From: Sanguinoderma infundibulare
Lineage: Eukaryota; Basidiomycota; Agaricomycetes; Polyporales; Polyporaceae
Assembly (NCBI GenBank): GCA_032821775.1
Contig: JAVLRN010000020.1
Span: forward strand, 177,055-241,054
Reading direction: 5' to 3'
DNA length: 64,000 nucleotides
The notes beneath the pieces are model-generated. The model saw only the letters and a list, made by a program, of their open reading frames with translations. It had not been told where the DNA came from and did no database searches. This document shows, one piece after another, positions 48,450-62,120 of this stretch. The stretch's first letter is position 1. Every line of letters starts with the position of its first letter. A program made the position numbers and the translations under genes.

Positions 48450-50225
48450 GTCGCTTCCGCGGTTTTCAGTTGGGAGATTGTCAGTGGTCATGTAGGGAGG
48501 AATACCGGAAGTGGCCGACGTCGTCCATGTGCGAGCAGAGACGGTACCAAGTGTCCATACTGTGAATGTTCGACATTCGCACCCGAAGGCCTGACAATTC
48601 GAATCGACTTCAGCGCACCGCACGAGACTCGTTCGAGGACGTACCATGTTCGGATACTCTGCAAGCAAACAGCGCAGTACAATTCTGTTCCGGGCGGACG
48701 CGGTACCAAGATGCGTGCCCAAAGCTACGAATGTTCTGTTGACAGGCCGCGGTAAGTGTTCGCGACGACGTGCTCCGAAGCGATCCGAAGAACAACGTAC
48801 CAAGCGTGTCCTTGATGGGATCTCGCCCTCGACACGAGGACTCCAACGATGCTGGGTGGCCTTTGCGAGCTCTGTACAGCACTCGCGCGCCTCTGCTCAT
48901 TGCTTCCCTGCTGTGCATCTCTTTTGTCGTGCGTGCACTGATTTCCTGCTTTCATTTTAGTTCTGTTCAGCGCGCATGCCCAGAAATACGTCAGCTGCAG
49001 TACCAAACCAGCTCAAATGATAATGTACCAAGCTCGCTCCCTCGGTTTTCAGTTTGGAAATGTTGAGAAATGGGATCGCGCGCGAATGGTGCTGTGTGGA
49101 GGAATACCGGAAGTGGCCGACATCGTCCATGGGCGAGTGGAGATCGTCGTTCTGCGAAGGTTTGAGGAGAATCACACGAGCGAGAACGTACCATGTTCAG
49201 ATACTCTGTCATGCACTTCCCAATGAGCGGAGGCGGTACCAAGATGCGTGAATGTTCTGTTGACAGACTCGAGTAAGCATCGTGAACACGCGCTCACACG
49301 CGATCGGAAGAACAACTTACCAAGAGTGCACTTGGTGCGATTGCTCGCTCGAAATGCGATGATGATGGCCATCTCGCCTGCCCCTGTGCATGTCTTCCCG
49401 GACTTGTCTGCGTGGTTGAGGCCGAGCACATCCTCTGGTGCGAGCTTGTGATCATAGATCGGATCCTCTGGAAAACAACGATGATGAGCGTCCATCTCGA
49501 CGTGAGTTTGATCACGAGGTTGATCCACTAACCGTCTTCGATGCACGACGGCTGCTTGAAGGTCGCGACCTGGATCAATGTAGTCAAGTCCTTCTCCAAC
49601 ACGCCTATTCATGATTGCCGCGGTAAGCATCCGCAATAACGCGCTCCAAAGCGATCCGAAGAACAACGTACCAAGTCGTGTCCTTGATGGGATCGCGCCC
49701 TGGACATGAGGACCCAGTCGATGCTGGCTGGCCTTTGCGAGCTCTGTACAGCACTCGCGCGCCTCCGCTCGTTGCTTCCCTGCTGTGCATCTCTTTCCTC
49801 GTGCGTGCACCGTTTTCCCGCTTTCGGTCAGTGCATGGTGCGGGACTTGAATGCGACAGAAGTGAGAATGTACCATATCCAGGTACTCCCAAGCAAATGG
49901 CGCAGTACCACACGAGCTCCTTGATGGAGTTCCGGGCGGACGCGGTATCAAGTTGCACACCAAGAAGAGCTACGAAAGTCTTGTTAACAGACCGTGATAA
50001 GTGTTCGCCACACTAACAGAAGAATGGGGTACCAAGCATGTACTTGACGCCATCACACCCCGGTCGACGCCCGTCGAGATATTACAATCCCCGAGAAGCG
50101 CGAACATCCAGATGACGTACGTACCAAGTTGCGCATGCGCGCGCCGAGAGTCGTGCTGACTCAGACTGGATGCTTGTTAACTCGTTGATCACCGTACCAA
50201 ACAGGCCTAATGGATTACGTACCAA
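48450..50225 (-). repeat. GTACCAA module array, copy 5
   Basis: Same as units 1, 2 and 4. Confidence 0.6.
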
Positions 50226-50312
50226 ATAACTTATGCCGGGGGACACCCTATTGTTCTATAGCTTGCTCGATGAGTAGTCCGCATGCCTAGGATGTAGAAC
50301 AAGAACACGTAC

Positions 50313-51371
50313 GAAACCGGGCACGAGATTCAGAGCGAGGTCCACGCCGCCAACATAAGGTTCCCCAGGCTGTGTGGCGCAGCGTCAATCAGCACATGTC
50401 GAGGATTGCAGGCAAGACGGTACATACCGCGGCAGGGTGCGTCAAGGGGTGCAAGTTATACTCGAAGAGGGGGTCAATGGGGGCTCCTCTTCCGGCGCGC
50501 CCTCGTAGCGCAGAATAGCAGAGTTGATCCCGTTTGCAAAACCAAGCGCACTGGTGTCCAACATGGTGTTCGGGAGAGCGCGGATCGACTAGTTCTTGAG
50601 CTCCGGGTTCGCTTCCAGCTGCCGGAATCCAGGCGAAAAGTGAGCCCCAAATGAAGCCTGGAGATAGACGATGCGAGCTCACAACGAACGAGTACCGCTG
50701 AGCCGCGAGAATCTGGATCTCATAGATAGTGAGCGGGACGGTGTTCTGGCCGTCAGCCTCGATGATGGTCATGGAGTGCCCGGCAATCGAGAATTTGTAG
50801 TTGGGATCGCAGGAGATACTGACGAGGCGGAACCGGTAGCTGGAGAGAATATGGCCCATGATCAGATGATTTGGGGACCGGAAGATCAAGAAATGACACA
50901 CACCGCGTTCCTTGCGTCACCCGGATGACTGCCAGCTCCGACGTCGGGTTCTCCCACCAGCGTCCCATGCCGTTGATCAGGTTGGAGTCCGGCTTCCTGC
51001 AGGTCGCGCTAGTGTCAAAATGTGCTCGTGAACGCTGAAGACATAACACTGACGGCGAAAGATGCGTAGGCCGCGACGGTGACATGGTACCAGTCCGCGA
51101 GCGTAATGACGAATGGTGAGCATATCGCGAACGTCGAGGCAGTACCAGCTGCATACCGTGGTCGAATAAGGCGACCGAATGCAGAGACCGTCGTCACACT
51201 GCAGTAGTCATAATCGATGGCCGTCGCGAAGGAAGGCATGAATGGGGAGCAGGGGGAAGGGCACCATGATGAATGTCGAGGAGATGGGGCGGGGATGGAC
51301 AAAAGGACGGGTGTCGAGACGCCAAAGGGATCCAAGTCCCCGTTCACGACCGACACTGGCCAAAGCAGCAC
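50313..51371 (-). pseudogene. Truncated laccase relic, copy 5
   Basis: Unit 2/4/5 type, indistinguishable from copy 4. Confidence 0.88.
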
Positions 51372-52549
51372 AAACAGTTGTCTAAGCCCTGTCGCTTAGC
51401 CATCTTGCGACATCTATTTGTTGAGTCAGCACATCCCCAATCAATTACCCGCGAATGCGGTTCATCCGGTGCTGCGCGTGCTCACGTACCTGAGAATTCA
51501 TGGCCGCTGCTGGAGCGTTGCCACTGTTACGGCCAGTCCAATCCACGGACGTACGTTCCAGGTACCTCGAACACTGGGAGCAGCACTATAACAGCACGAT
51601 TACGCATAGAATCCATATGCCACATAGGGCTGAGGATGGACTCGCGTACTTGACACCAATGCGCGCCGACCGTCGCAGCTGGCCTAAACCAGGCACTGTT
51701 TCGGACAGGGATGTCAATGTCGCAGAGGCGGCTTCCGCGGGCTTCTGTTTTCCCCGCATGCGCGAGGACACGGGAGGCTCGGCGATGGACATGGACGACA
51801 TGGATTTGATGAGCTCTTCTGTTGGATCGTTAGACGGCGCTGCTCACGAGCGGGCTTCGCGGATGGCTTGTCGGCTGAGACGCGGCTGCATCCACAGAGT
51901 TGTTCCAGGTTGGCACGCGCACAGGGCTACGCAGCGGCGGACAGGGGGAGCGGCCCTCGGAGGTGTCTGGAAGGTGCGATCCAAGGATGATTGGCGGCCT
52001 GCGTGACCGACATTCTCTTTTCGGGACTCGTCGCACGGCCTACTCATCCGGGATCCTGAAAGTACACAGTCTACAGTCAGCAATCAGCGAGACCTGGCCA
52101 ATCCCCAGGACGCATCATTCCAGAAGAATTCCAATCCGCGGTATGGCGTCATGGAGACGATCACGGTTAGACGCAAATCAGTCACAATGCATCCATCTGT
52201 TACTGACAGCGACTTTGTGCAGTCTTCTTTGCCCGCAGGCGGCGCCCAGTGTATCGGAAAGCACATGATTACATACCAATTGCACAGATCTTGGTGGATG
52301 CGGAGAATTTGTTTGCACAATGCGGAATGGTTGGGAGAACCGAGCAGATCAAGCGGCGGAGGATGCGAGGATGGTGCGTACGGGACGAGGACTAGCTGGA
52401 GCGGAGGACGCGAAATGTTAGGAAACGCAAACTGCGGCAGTACCGGAGATCAACACCGAAGATTCCAGGCGGGTCTCGCGTATCGCAACGTCCGTCTCGC
52501 TCGGACGCCGAGGTCGTAGATTCCAATGTGCGATGACCGTCCCTTGACG

Positions 52550-52824
52550 ACGGTGGGGGAACGCCGAGTCGTAGCAGATCAAGATGTCAATATGAAGGTT
52601 CCGAACATGCGGACGCGAGGCCGACCATCGCGTGTGTCGTCAGGAACGTTGTGGATCCTCTGAGCGGTTGTGCAGCCTCGAAACAGGGAACCGGCTCCCG
52701 AGATCTGCGATATTGATTGGGCTCGCGGGCCTGCAGACGTCACAGACCGTGAGATCCTCCGCATACATACTAAGAACATGAAGCTCGCTGATTCGAGCTG
52801 GCTCACCGCGTCTGGGTACTCAGC
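52550..52824 (+). pseudogene. Relic of Cdc48/p97, copy 5
   Basis: Indistinguishable from copy 4. Confidence 0.7.
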
Positions 52825-54500
52825 ACGTCGGAACCGCACGCTCGCCAGGTCGTGCTGGTGGCGCGTTCCGTCCCGTCCCGTCCGTTCCGATCGTTCGACG
52901 TCGTCTGTGGCTCGGTGGTGTGCACTGTGGGCACGAGCGGGCGCCGAAGAAGACCTGAGAACCTCGGTTTGGACCAGGGGGATGGCTGCGGCGGCCAACG
53001 TACATCAAAAGCACTAGATGGGACAATAATTCGCGACCATTCATAACGACCGCAGTCTTCGCATGTGGGCCGTAATTTTTGCGCTTCCATAGGGCCGCAC
53101 GCGGTGCCTCGCGACCGCACAAGACGACGTGACCGGGCTGCAGGGGCTGGATGTTTCGAGTGCCTAGTGGGTGGGTGCATTGTGCGCTCGCGGAGCCACG
53201 ATGAAGATAAGACATGTTCTATGTATTCTGCCCGGACGAACGCAACAACCTGTGTGATAAATACGATCATCCAGGATCCACGACGACAGGCAAAGGGCGG
53301 ATTGGGGACAACGGTCGACCATTGAAAATCGAGGAGTGAGGCGAGGCAGGGGACAGGGACGTGAGCCGTGGATGCGATGATGCGCGACCATACGTTCGCG
53401 CTTAGAATGGGGGGTTGACGACGGCGATTCGATTGATGGAATTGGCTCGAGCCTCCGAGCACCGGCGGCGTCTGCTCCACTTGATACCGCTTCGAGTGCG
53501 GATCGCGACGAGAACGCGGCCTGGAGGCGGGCATGTCGGCGCCATGTGGGTTGATTTCGCAGCGGAGCAACAGCCTCCCCTGAAGAAACGCAGTATTAAA
53601 GACCTGTTGAGAAGACGAAGACGACCCATTCCTCACTGGTGTTGCACCCGCCCGCCCCGCCTCATGCCGTCTCCTCTTCCGGATTTGCTGACAATGATTT
53701 TACTCGCTCACTCACTCCTCGTCCCACCTCGAATGTACGTGTCCGCCACGATCTTGTTGTCGAGGTCGTAGTGCTAACGATGTTGTACCCAGCGCCGCGT
53801 GCTCGCCCTGAACCGGTCCGATACGTGGTAGAGGTATGTTAGCCATTGCACAACAGCGTGTTAGCGATCAACTGACCTGCATTTCTGTTCGTAGACGGCG
53901 CGCGTCCGGGAAACTAGTAGCGCCGCGCCGCGCTCTTCCCAGTCTTGAAGCCCTCATGCTCTTGCCCTCACCCCACGTCTTTTCCTTGCACACTCGCCAC
54001 TCCGTCGAACCTTGAAACCCGTTATCGAAGCATCCGCCGCAACTAAGCCTTCGACATATGGCGTCTGTGCATGGCATCCGCGTCGGTCTCTAACTCGTCC
54101 TGGTACGTCTCATGAGCTGAACAACCCAACTCGGGCAACGCTCACCATGACCATGTTGGACAGGGCCCGCTCCGCAGTGGCTCTTCTCCGCCGTCCTACT
54201 GGGGCTGACGGGCACCCCTGCGCGAGCTTCTTCGGTACGTCGTCGTCCCTTCTGTTGGTCTGGTCAGTGGTTGGTGTTGTGTTGACGGTCTCCGTGTCCG
54301 CATTGTGCGCAGGGCCGAACAACCGGAAGGAGCGTCGGTGGCGCTTTTGGTGAGCGAAGATGAGAGGGGGGCGGGGGGGCTGCCGTTGCGCACCCTGTAT
54401 AGTTTGTTCTCCGGTCTCCGGCGTTAGATCCCGAGGATCTGGACTTTGATCAGACCGTCTCGTATTGTACTTGCGCACTTGTCCTGTAATACACACCTCT

Positions 54501-55120
54501 GGCGACCGGTGGGGCAGGACGAACGGGGACGGAGGGCGGCGGGTGGTGCTGGCGCGAGTGGGCATGGAGTTCGCGTTCGGGCGTAGAATGGCGTTCGTTA
54601 TTGGGGGAGGGGAATCCAGAGACGTCCATGAGCTGAGAAGTAGTACGGAAGTTAGCGAGCAACGGCTGCACGCGCATCGGACAGTGATCAGCGTCAGAAC
54701 AGGCACAGTGAGCAAAGGGCGTGCTCACCTCGAACACGTCCAGGACATTGTCGAGCTCTAAGCGAGAGAGGACGATGGTGAAGACGATGTACCAGTTGAT
54801 GATGTACGTTATCTGTCGCGCATCTGGCGCGGAGGTCTTGAAGAATGTCTTGACATGTTCGCCGGTTGGGTGTGATGTCGTCGCATTCGAGACCCTGGTT
54901 CGGCGACTGAAGACGATGGATAGAGCACGTCGACGGTCTGCACGGCGGTTGCATAGTATGTGAACACTAGCGTCGGGTTCCAGACGACGGCGTGGTCAGC
55001 CAAGGCCTATGCCTCCCGACGCCCTGGGATGGACATGAGGTACTTGAGCTCGAGGATGTCCGCGAGGTGGCGGCGTTCGCAGCCGGTTGCGGTTAGGACG
55101 TAGGAGGCGGGGGACGGCAT
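54501..55120 (-). pseudogene. Broken minus-strand gene of unknown function, copy 6 (longer-exon type)
   Basis: Same as copies 3 and 5. Confidence 0.55.
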
Positions 55121-56013
55121 AAGGTGGGGATGGGCAGCGTCAGCAGGCAGAGGACGACCGGTAGAAAAGACGGCGGAGAGGTTAGGGCCCGGACGGAGTC
55201 GGCTAGAACGTTGTAGATCGGTTTATGCTGGTGATGGAGCGGATATATGCGCGGCGTCGAGCCGTGCACGGGAGTCGAGTCGAGCAGAGAACACGGAGAC
55301 GGGACAAAGCGATTCAGAGAGCGGTCGGGGACGGCATTGCGAGGGCGATCGAGTGGCACGACGCGTCCGACACCAACTGCGAGCGAGAGCGAGGTCGGAG
55401 GAAGACAGGTGAGAGACACGGTCGGGGAGAGACTCGGAGAAGACGCGGACTCGAGATGGGCACAGATCGCGTCGCGCGCTGTGGCTGTGCAGATGGTGAG
55501 ACTGTGCAGAGAGCCTGAGCCCGAAGTTTTTGGACGCGGATAGAACAGATCGTCGTCGTCGAGTGAAACCACCAATGATTTACACATGTTATGTTTGAAA
55601 AAAATCTTGATTTTGCAGGTCAAACATCGAAGGCTTCGCCCAGATTATTTTGGATTCCCCTTCCTCCGTCGTCGGTGGATCAGGCCCCGCTGAACTCCGC
55701 CAGAACCTATTAGGCGGAAAGGGGAGGGTGTGCTCGAATTCGAACATCGCGTAACACAGGGCTGTGCATGGATTCTTGCCAAACCACGAGTACACCTCTC
55801 CTAGGACATCATCGCTCTCTATTGCTCTTCCTCGCTCGCCCATTCTGGCTGGCATTGTTCTTTTGAGACTCCGTCGTGCCACGCGGCTCGGCAAAGAAGC
55901 TGTCTGTTAGCTGCCTGTCAACGCCTCTCCCTCTCTCTTTCTGCAACGCCACTCGCTCGACTGACCTGCTTCTCCCTCGGAGACTTCTACAACACTTCCA
56001 TTCCCATAGAGTG

Positions 56014-58794
56014 ATGGCAGACGGCGTTACTCAGTCGACTCAGGCTCCCACCCAAACCCAACTAGCATCTCAGCACCACTATGTCGAGGACACTAGCTTG
56101 TGGGGCTTTCTCATTCCTTGCAATGCCAACAACCCCAACGTCGCTCGCATCAACTTCAACAAGCTCAAGACAAAGTACACCGTCGGTCGAGCACCGCGCA
56201 ACGACATCCAGTTCCCCAACTGTTTGATCGTTAGTAAGTGGCGTGGTTTGTCTCGAGCCCAGTTATTCAATAACGGACCTGTCCAGGTAGCAAGCATTGC
56301 ATCTTTCAATGGGATGGAGTCGAAGACCTATCGAAATCCGCTGTCACCGTGACAGACCTCTCCAGCAACGGCACCTTCGTGAGCGCACATCTCAGGGGTT
56401 CGATCCGGTTGATACTGATCCACCGTAGATCAACGGCGAAAGGATTTCGGAACCCGGAAAACGTCAAACTCGCATTCTCCACGACGGCAATGAGATTTCC
56501 TTTGGCAGCTATCTCGCGCGGCCCATCGAGACCGCACACGAAGACTACCGTACGTTAGTCTACGAGGTCGTTCAGAAATACGAATTCACCACACTTGCAG
56601 GCTTCATCTTCCGGAGGAGGATACAAGGAGCACCAGCGGATAGTCTGGACGAGTGCTATGATATCCAACACGTCCTCGGAAAGGGGTCGTTCGCGACTGT
56701 AGTCAAGGCCCTTCACAGAACAGAGGGTGAGTGGTACGCGGTGAAGATCTTCCAGAAGAACAGGCTTCGCCAGGGACTACTCGGAGATCGGCGCGATATT
56801 CAACAGAAAGCTCTTCTCCGGGAGATCGACATTATGAAGCGTCTCCATCATCCCAATATCTGCAGGTACAAGGATGTATTCATAGAACCGAACAGCATGT
56901 GTGCGTATGGCCTCGTCTGAATCCAAGCGCTGAGTCAGTGCTGAATGCTGGGCCTCTGTAGCTCTGGTGATGGAATACGTTAAAGGCGGCGACCTCTTGG
57001 GCTACCTCCACAAATGCGGTGCATTGCGTGCGCAACTCTTTCCGACTCATCTGGCAGATTTATCGCCAACTGATTACCGTGGCAGCGGAGCAGGAAGTCC
57101 AGTACTTCGCCTACCAGATTTGCGAGGCCCTCCACGTAATGCCTCCGTACCTCTCTATTTTTCTGCCTCCCGCTCACCCTTTCTTACAGTATGTGCACGA
57201 TATGGGCATCACGCACCGCGACCTCAAACCCGACAACATCCTGCTGACGGATGACAAGCCTCCCATCGTGAAGATCGCGGACTTTGGTCTGGCGAAGATG
57301 GTGGACAGCCATACATTCCTCCATGTGCGTTCCTTTCTGCGCCGACGTCCAACCCGCCTTGATCTCATCGCTCTTCAGACGATGTGCGGAACACCGGAAT
57401 ACCTCGCCCCGGAGGTCGTCAAGGGGAACGATGGCTACGACCAGGTTGTAGACAGCTGGAGCGTCGGCGTGATCGTTTTCGCATTGTATGGTTTCTGCTT
57501 AACTGATGCTCGCCCTCGCCGCCCTCGCCGATTCTCATTGACCCGCTGCTCGCTCGTTACAGGCTCACGAGTTGCACGCCTTTTGTAGAGTTCCCGGAGG
57601 GTACCGATATCGCGACCGTGGTCGCCAACCGCAAAGTCGAGTGGACTGTCCTCCACAAGGAACCGATCAACGTCAGCGAATGCGGTCAGTATATCTCGCG
57701 CCCCGTGTCTCTTTCGGGCGTGATCTCATGGGGCGCTCCCGACAGGCGAAGACTTCATGCGCCAGCTGATGGACTACGATCCGTCAACGCGCATGACGCT
57801 CACGGACGCGCGCGGCCATCCGTGGCTCGCAGAACAAGCGGCCATACACGCCGCGCCCGACGACCCGCCCGCGAACACCCAACCCTCCCAAGAGCAAGAC
57901 GAGGAGTTCGCCAGCCTGCCCCCAGAAACCCAATTCGACTCCCAAGCGGCGTCTGCAGCACTGGACATGTCCATGCGCTCCGTGCGCTCAGTTGGCAGCG
58001 CCAGTGGCGTCGCGCTGAGCCGCATGAGCATAGCAGACATCGGCATGGACACCCGATCCCAGGCCGCGCAAGCTCAGGCTCTCCCAGCCATTCCCGAAGG
58101 CGGCAGCGCTGCAACGCCTCCGCATGTCGCCGCGGAGGACGCAGACTCGCCGGAGATGTTCGTCTTTCCGGCAAGCCAGTACGAGCATGACGAGGCGGGC
58201 GGAGGATCGAGTCAGGCGGGGAGCAGCCAGCTGCCGCATCCTGTGCAGCGCCGCGCGGACGTCATACGGCGCGCGCAACACAAGGGCATCGAGCTGCCGG
58301 CCCCGTCGCAGGACATGCAGGCGCGCGCCGCTGCGGAGCTCGACGACGTCGCGACGGACCTAGACCCAGATCCTGCCGTTCCCGCAGGCGATGTCGAGAC
58401 AGGCAGCGAGAGCGGTGAAGGCGAGGGCGAGCGGCGCGCGGCGCCACTACCGCCACGGATGGCGACAACCTCGCGCGCAAGTGGCAAGCGCAAGGCTTCA
58501 GAGATGGATTTGGATCCAGGCTCTATTCCGACAAACGCTGGGTCTGGAGAGGTCGCCGCGGACGCTTTTCGGGAAGGAGATAGCGAGGGGACGGGAGCCC
58601 GTGGTGAAACGAAGAGAGGGCGCAAAGGAGCGAAAGCGGCAGACCGCTCACCGTCCGCCAAAAAGCCGCGCACCAGTCGCGCGCGACCCGCACCGGCGAC
58701 GGAAGAGGAGGAAGACGTCGTGGCTGCGTGTAGATCTGCCGCCAGGAATATATTTCGTTCATCCGAGTTTGTGGCTGTGCGCGCAGTGGGATAG
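56014..58794 (+). CDS. chk2: Chk2/Cds1-type FHA kinase, copy 6
   Basis: Predicted protein identical to copies 3 and 5. Exon positions are those of copy 5 plus 10,749. Confidence 0.92.
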
Positions 58795-58869
58795 CCGAGG
58801 CGTCGAGTAGAGTGTGGCCAAGTGCGGCAAGCGTCGACGGGAGTACCAAGTAGAACGGCTATGATAGGG

Positions 58870-58942
58870 CATGTTTCAGGGAATATAGCACAGTAGGAGC
58901 ATGTTTTAGGGACTATAGCACAGTAGGAGGCCTCTGTGCTAT
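58870..58942. repeat. 30-base direct repeat plus hairpin after kinase copy 6
   Basis: Unchanged from unit 1. Confidence 0.75.
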
Positions 58943-59198
58943 GGTATAGGCGTCTGAGGGACAGGAGGACATGTTTCGGGTACAAGGGCACTCAATTCGC
59001 ACATCAGGGAGTTCAACGAAAACGACGTATTTCATTGGAGCTATGCTAGACATAGCACACCACTCGTATATACACGCTATGTACTCCCGGGAATCACCAC
59101 CCAATCGACTCGTGAGGCCGCGCATTGTGCGCAGGAGAGCCTGAGGATGTTGAGATGCGCGGCCCCAGGCTGGCTCATAAACTAGCTCACCCTGGGGT

Positions 59199-60974
59199 GT
59201 CGCTTCCGCGGTTTTCAGTTGGGAGATTGTCAGTGGTCATGTAGGGAGGAATACCGGAAGTGGCCGACGTCGTCCATGTGCGAGCAGAGACGGTACCAAG
59301 TGTCCATACTGTGAATGTTCGACATTCGCACCCGAAGGCCTGACAATTCGAATCGACTTCAGCGCACCGCACGAGACTCGTTCGAGGACGTACCATGTTC
59401 GGATACTCTGCAAGCAAACAGCGCAGTACAATTCTGTTCCGGGCGGACGCGGTACCAAGATGCGTGCCCAAAGCTACGAATGTTCTGTTGACAGGCCGCG
59501 GTAAGTGTTCGCGACGACGTGCTCCGAAGCGATCCGAAGAACAACGTACCAAGCGTGTCCTTGATGGGATCTCGCCCTCGACACGAGGACTCCAACGATG
59601 CTGGGTGGCCTTTGCGAGCTCTGTACAGCACTCGCGCGCCTCTGCTCATTGCTTCCCTGCTGTGCATCTCTTTTGTCGTGCGTGCACTGATTTCCTGCTT
59701 TCATTTTAGTTCTGTTCAGCGCGCATGCCCAGAAATACGTCAGCTGCAGTACCAAACCAGCTCAAATGATAATGTACCAAGCTCGCTCCCTCGGTTTTCA
59801 GTTTGGAAATGTTGAGAAATGGGATCGCGCGCGAATGGTGCTGTGTGGAGGAATACCGGAAGTGGCCGACATCGTCCATGGGCGAGTGGAGATCGTCGTT
59901 CTGCGAAGGTTTGAGGAGAATCACACGAGCGAGAACGTACCATGTTCAGATACTCTGTCATGCACTTCCCAATGAGCGGAGGCGGTACCAAGATGCGTGA
60001 ATGTTCTGTTGACAGACTCGAGTAAGCATCGTGAACACGCGCTCACACGCGATCGGAAGAACAACTTACCAAGAGTGCACTTGGTGCGATTGCTCGCTCG
60101 AAATGCGATGATGATGGCCATCTCGCCTGCCCCTGTGCATGTCTTCCCGGACTTGTCTGCGTGGTTGAGGCCGAGCACATCCTCTGGTGCGAGCTTGTGA
60201 TCATAGATCGGATCCTCTGGAAAACAACGATGATGAGCGTCCATCTCGACGTGAGTTTGATCACGAGGTTGATCCACTAACCGTCTTCGATGCACGACGG
60301 CTGCTTGAAGGTCGCGACCTGGATCAATGTAGTCAAGTCCTTCTCCAACACGCCTATTCATGATTGCCGCGGTAAGCATCCGCAATAACGCGCTCCAAAG
60401 CGATCCGAAGAACAACGTACCAAGTCGTGTCCTTGATGGGATCGCGCCCTGGACATGAGGACCCAGTCGATGCTGGCTGGCCTTTGCGAGCTCTGTACAG
60501 CACTCGCGCGCCTCCGCTCGTTGCTTCCCTGCTGTGCATCTCTTTCCTCGTGCGTGCACCGTTTTCCCGCTTTCGGTCAGTGCATGGTGCGGGACTTGAA
60601 TGCGACAGAAGTGAGAATGTACCATATCCAGGTACTCCCAAGCAAATGGCGCAGTACCACACGAGCTCCTTGATGGAGTTCCGGGCGGACGCGGTATCAA
60701 GTTGCACACCAAGAAGAGCTACGAAAGTCTTGTTAACAGACCGTGATAAATGTTCACCACACTAACGGAAGAATGGCGTACCAAGCATGTACTTGACGCG
60801 ATCACACCCCGGTCGACGCCCGTCGAGATATTACGATCCCCGAGAAGCGCGAACATCCAGATGACGGACGTACCAAGTTGCGCATGCGCGCGCCGAGAGT
60901 CGTGCTGACTCAGACTGGATGCTTGTTAACTCGTTGATCACCGTACCAAACAGGCCTAATGGATTACGTACCAA
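59199..60974 (-). repeat. GTACCAA module array, copy 6
   Basis: Unit 3/6 type, with the GTACGC last donor. Confidence 0.6.
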
Positions 60975-61061
60975 ATAACTTATGCCGGGGGACACGCTAT
61001 TGTTCTATAGCTTGCTCGATGAGTAGTCCGCATGCCTAGGATGTAGAACGAGAATACGTAC

Positions 61062-62120
61062 GAAACCAGGCACGAGGTTAAGAGCGACGTCCGCGCCCCC
61101 GGCGTGAGGTTCCCCAGGCTGTGTTGCGCAGCATCAATCAGCACATGTCGAGGATTGCAGGCAAGACGGTACATACCGTGGCAGGGTGCATCAAGGGGTG
61201 CAAGTTATACTCGAAGAGGGCGTCAACGTGGGCTTCTCTTCCGGTGCGCCCTCGTAGCGCAGAATAGCAGAGTTGATCCCGTTTGCGAAACCAAGCATAC
61301 TGGTGTCCAACATGGTGTTCGGGAGAGCGCGGATCGACTAGTTCTTGAGCTCCGGGTTCGCTTCCAGCTGCCGGAATCCAGGCGAAAAGTGAGCCCCAAA
61401 TGAAGCCTGGAGATAGACGATGCGAGCTCACAACGAACGAGTACCGCTGAGCCGCGAGAATCTGGATCTCATAGATAGTGAGCGGGACAGTATTCTGGCC
61501 ATCAGCCTCGATGACTGTCATGGAGTGCCCGGCAATCGAGAATTTGTAGTTGGGATCGCAGGAGATACTGACGAGGCAGAACCGGTAGCTGGAGAGAATA
61601 TGGCCCATGATCAGATGATTTGGGGACCGGAAGATCAAGAAATGACACACACCGCGTTCCTTGCGTCACCCGGATGACTGCCAGCTCCGACGTCGGGTTC
61701 TCCCACCAGCGTCCCATGCCGTTGATCAGGTTGGAGTCCGGCTTCCTGCAGGTCGCGCTAGTGTCAAAATGTGCTCGTGAACGCTGAAGACATAACACTG
61801 ACGGCGGAAGATGCGTAGGCCGCGACGGTGACATGGTACCAGTCCGCGAGCGTAATGACGAATGGTGAGCATATCGCGAACGTCGAGGCAGTACCAGCTG
61901 CATACCGTGGTCGAATAAGGCGACCGAATGCAGAGACCGTCGTCACACTGCAGTAGTCATAATCGATGGCTGTCGCGAAGGAAGGCATGAATGGGGAGCA
62001 GGGGGAAGGGCACCATGATGAATGTCGAGGAGATGGGGCGGGGATGGACAAAAGGACGGGTGTCGAGACGCCAAAGGGATCCAAGTCCCCGTTCACGACC
62101 GACACTGGCCAAAGCAGCAC
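61062..62120 (-). pseudogene. Truncated laccase relic, copy 6
   Basis: Unit 3/6 type, indistinguishable from copy 3. Confidence 0.88.

Larger units (their letters stand above)
42966..53714 (+). repeat. Tandem unit 5 of the array
   Basis: 10,749 bases. The first half shows no difference that I could see from unit 3 (offset 21,482) or unit 6 (offset 10,749). The second half matches unit 4, including a C at 53,088 where unit 2 has T at the equivalent 20,857. Confidence 0.95.
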
